Assembly: GCA_051010395.1 (NCBI GenBank)
Contig: JBPCVQ010000394.1
Coordinates: 1 to 15,547, forward strand
DNA length: 15,547 nt
Source: JANQPX01 sp051010395
GTDB taxonomy: Bacteria > Pseudomonadota > Alphaproteobacteria > Geminicoccales > Geminicoccaceae
Direction of reading: 5' to 3'
The position numbers and the translations under genes are program-made. Positions 14,428-15,547 of this stretch are shown one piece after another (position 1 is the stretch's first letter; each line of letters opens with the position of its first letter). Under the pieces are notes generated by a model. That model ran no database searches and had not been told where the DNA came from. It saw only the letters and a list, made by a program, of their open reading frames with translations.

Positions 14428-15346
14428 GGATCGCGACGATTGCACGATCCCGCTCAGCCGCCATGTCTTCGAAGTTCCGGCCCGCCGCCATCTCATCGCA
14501 GCCATCGACCATGCGATCGCGCAGGTCCTCGGTGAGCTCCGGCGCTTTCAATCGCGTCCAAGGGAGCTCGAGCGCCGGGCCGAATTGATCGAGATTGGTG
14601 GCCATGCCACCTTCGCCAGAGGCAACGTGAAACGCCATGCATTGTCCTTGAAAGGCCATGCGCGGCGCCGGTCCGTTGATCAGGGCGGTGTCGATATCGG
14701 CCGGCGTCGCCTCGCCATTCGCCACCATATGCAAAGCTTCCCGCCAAAGCGCTTCCTGCAGTCGAGTTGCGATGAAGCCAGGAATTTCCTTCTTGAGGAC
14801 GAGTGGCGCTTTGCCGGCAAACCCGTAGAAATCATGCGCCCAGCGGAGGGCGTCCGCCGACGTTTTTTCGCCACCGACGATCTCAACCAGTGGCAAGAGA
14901 TAAGGTGGATTGAAGGGATGGCCGACCAGTGTGCGTTCGGGTGTTATGCAGACTGCCTGAATGTCGGTCATGGTCAGTCCCGACGTGCTCGATGCGATCA
15001 CGACATCAAGGGGGACGAGCCGCCCGAGCTTTTCATAAAGCGCTTGTTTGAGTTCAAGCCTCTCAGGCGCACTTTCCTGGACGAATTCGGCATGGCTAAC
15101 CGCTTCGCCGAGGTCCGTCGTCAGGCGCAGCTTGTCTCGCGTGGCGCCCGGCGCTAGGCCAAGCGCTTCCAGGCTGATCCATGCAGTGTCGAGGATTTTT
15201 CGAAATGCCGGCTCCTCGTCCCGCACGTGAATATAGGCCGTGACATCGAAGCCCCGGGCGAGAAAATGTCCGGCCCAGCCAGCGCCGATCGGCCCGGCGC
15301 CGATGGTCGCCACATGGCGGACGCGATCCGCTTCGGGTCTAGGCAT
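14387..15346 (-). CDS. 3-hydroxyacyl-CoA dehydrogenase family, carnitine-3-dehydrogenase-like
   Basis: A 319-residue NAD-dependent dehydrogenase. The N-terminal Rossmann domain has TIGAGPIGAGWAGHFL (14-29), and the catalytic pair is His143 in GHPFNPPYLLPLVEIVGG and Glu155. QESAPERLELK (90-100), ASSTSGLTMTDIQ (118-130) and WREALHMVANGE (201-212) are close to L-carnitine dehydrogenases (LcdH/CdhA), which oxidise carnitine to 3-dehydrocarnitine. Together with the nearby BKACE this is the strongest pathway clue in the window. Odd point: the beta-2 end reads TAYIHVRDEEP, without the Asp usual there for NAD ribose binding. It starts 6 bp after the enoyl-CoA hydratase stop and its 3' end overlaps the regulator gene by 41 bp. 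Alternative: an ordinary 3-hydroxyacyl-CoA dehydrogenase for a different substrate. Confidence 0.9.
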   Translation of the reverse strand: MPRPEADRVRHVATIGAGPIGAGWAGHFLARGFDVTAYIHVRDEEPAFRKILDTAWISLEALGLAPGATRDKLRLTTDLGEAVSHAEFVQESAPERLELKQALYEKLGRLVPLDVVIASSTSGLTMTDIQAVCITPERTLVGHPFNPPYLLPLVEIVGGEKTSADALRWAHDFYGFAGKAPLVLKKEIPGFIATRLQEALWREALHMVANGEATPADIDTALINGPAPRMAFQGQCMAFHVASGEGGMATNLDQFGPALELPWTRLKAPELTEDLRDRMVDGCDEMAAGRNFEDMAAERDRAIVAILKAAAFARSPSSG

Positions 15347-15352
15347 GGCGGC

Positions 15353-15547
15353 TCAGCGCCCCTTGAACACCGGGTTCCGTTTCTCGACGAAGGCCTTGAC
15401 CCCTTCCTTCGCGTCCTCGGATTTGAGCATGGCGCGATAGGAGGGCAGATCGCCAGTGCGCATCGTCCTGAAGGCGTCCTCAAGGCGGGCGCACTCGATG
15501 TTCCTCAAGACCTCCTTGACCGTTTGCAAAGCAAGCGGCGCCGATGA
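15353..15547 (-). CDS. Enoyl-CoA hydratase/isomerase family protein (3' end only)
   Basis: The C-terminal 64 residues of a gene that enters from the right edge. The frame reads SAPLALQTVKEVLRNIE, then SYRAMLKSEDAKEGVKAFVE and ends KRNPVFKGR before TGA. The APLA-x-Q-x-VKE block, the SEDA-x-EG-x-x-AF-x-EKR block and the FKGR tail are diagnostic of crotonase-family enoyl-CoA hydratases. Start and active-site part lie outside the window. Upstream of and almost touching the carnitine-dehydrogenase-like gene (6 bp), so the two are co-transcribed. A crotonobetainyl-CoA hydratase (CaiD-like) role would fit the pathway model but cannot be read from this fragment. Confidence 0.88.
   Translation of the reverse strand, partial: SSAPLALQTVKEVLRNIECARLEDAFRTMRTGDLPSYRAMLKSEDAKEGVKAFVEKRNPVFKGR

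Overview
The window looks like chromosome or megaplasmid DNA of an alphaproteobacterium, most likely Hyphomicrobiales (Rhizobium/Mesorhizobium/Ensifer-like). The GC content is high (about 60% by eye), codon use is strongly GC3-biased, and a palindromic intergenic element of the kind common in rhizobia is present. The gene mix (spermidine/putrescine-type ABC importer with a Tat-exported binding protein, BKACE, GlxA-type regulator, fused ADP-forming CoA ligase) also fits. No rRNA, tRNA, CRISPR array, prophage or complete insertion sequence was seen.

Layout. At the left, a lone GFA-family gene (207-599, +) runs tail to tail into a minus-strand operon: RidA-family protein (2799-2407), alpha/beta hydrolase (2395-1571) and a long flavin reductase (1539-607). 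An aldehyde dehydrogenase (2949-4433, +) diverges from that operon. It converges, across a 446-bp gap holding a 149-bp palindromic element, on a two-gene unit: acyl-CoA dehydrogenase (8136-6976) and fused ADP-forming acyl-CoA ligase (6979-4880). Upstream on the same strand is a transport operon: BKACE (13228-12344), ABC ATPase (12331-11168), binding protein (11111-10002) and two permeases (9874-9026, 9029-8226). A GlxA/CdhR-type AraC regulator (13390-14427, +) diverges from BKACE. It overlaps tail to tail with a carnitine-dehydrogenase-like 3-hydroxyacyl-CoA dehydrogenase (15346-14387), which follows the 3' end of an enoyl-CoA hydratase (15353 to the right edge).

How the genes may work together (inference). 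BKACE, the carnitine-dehydrogenase-like enzyme and the CdhR-like regulator are the hallmark set for L-carnitine breakdown: carnitine to 3-dehydrocarnitine, then with acetyl-CoA to betainyl-CoA plus acetoacetate. The CoA ligase, acyl-CoA dehydrogenase and enoyl-CoA hydratase are the three steps needed to turn gamma-butyrobetaine, or a similar saturated omega-amino acid, into its 3-hydroxy form. The aldehyde dehydrogenase could make that acid from 4-trimethylaminobutanal. The importer would bring in the quaternary amine. The RidA/hydrolase/flavin-reductase operon resembles RutC-RutD-RutF but has no visible oxygenase partner.

The most notable non-coding signal is a near-identical AT-rich motif (core AATTTTTCG-N-CATG). 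It occurs once upstream of each of three separate minus-strand units (RidA, acyl-CoA dehydrogenase, BKACE), in the same orientation and 59-79 bp before each start codon. It is a candidate operator tying the whole island into one regulon, probably under the GlxA-type regulator.
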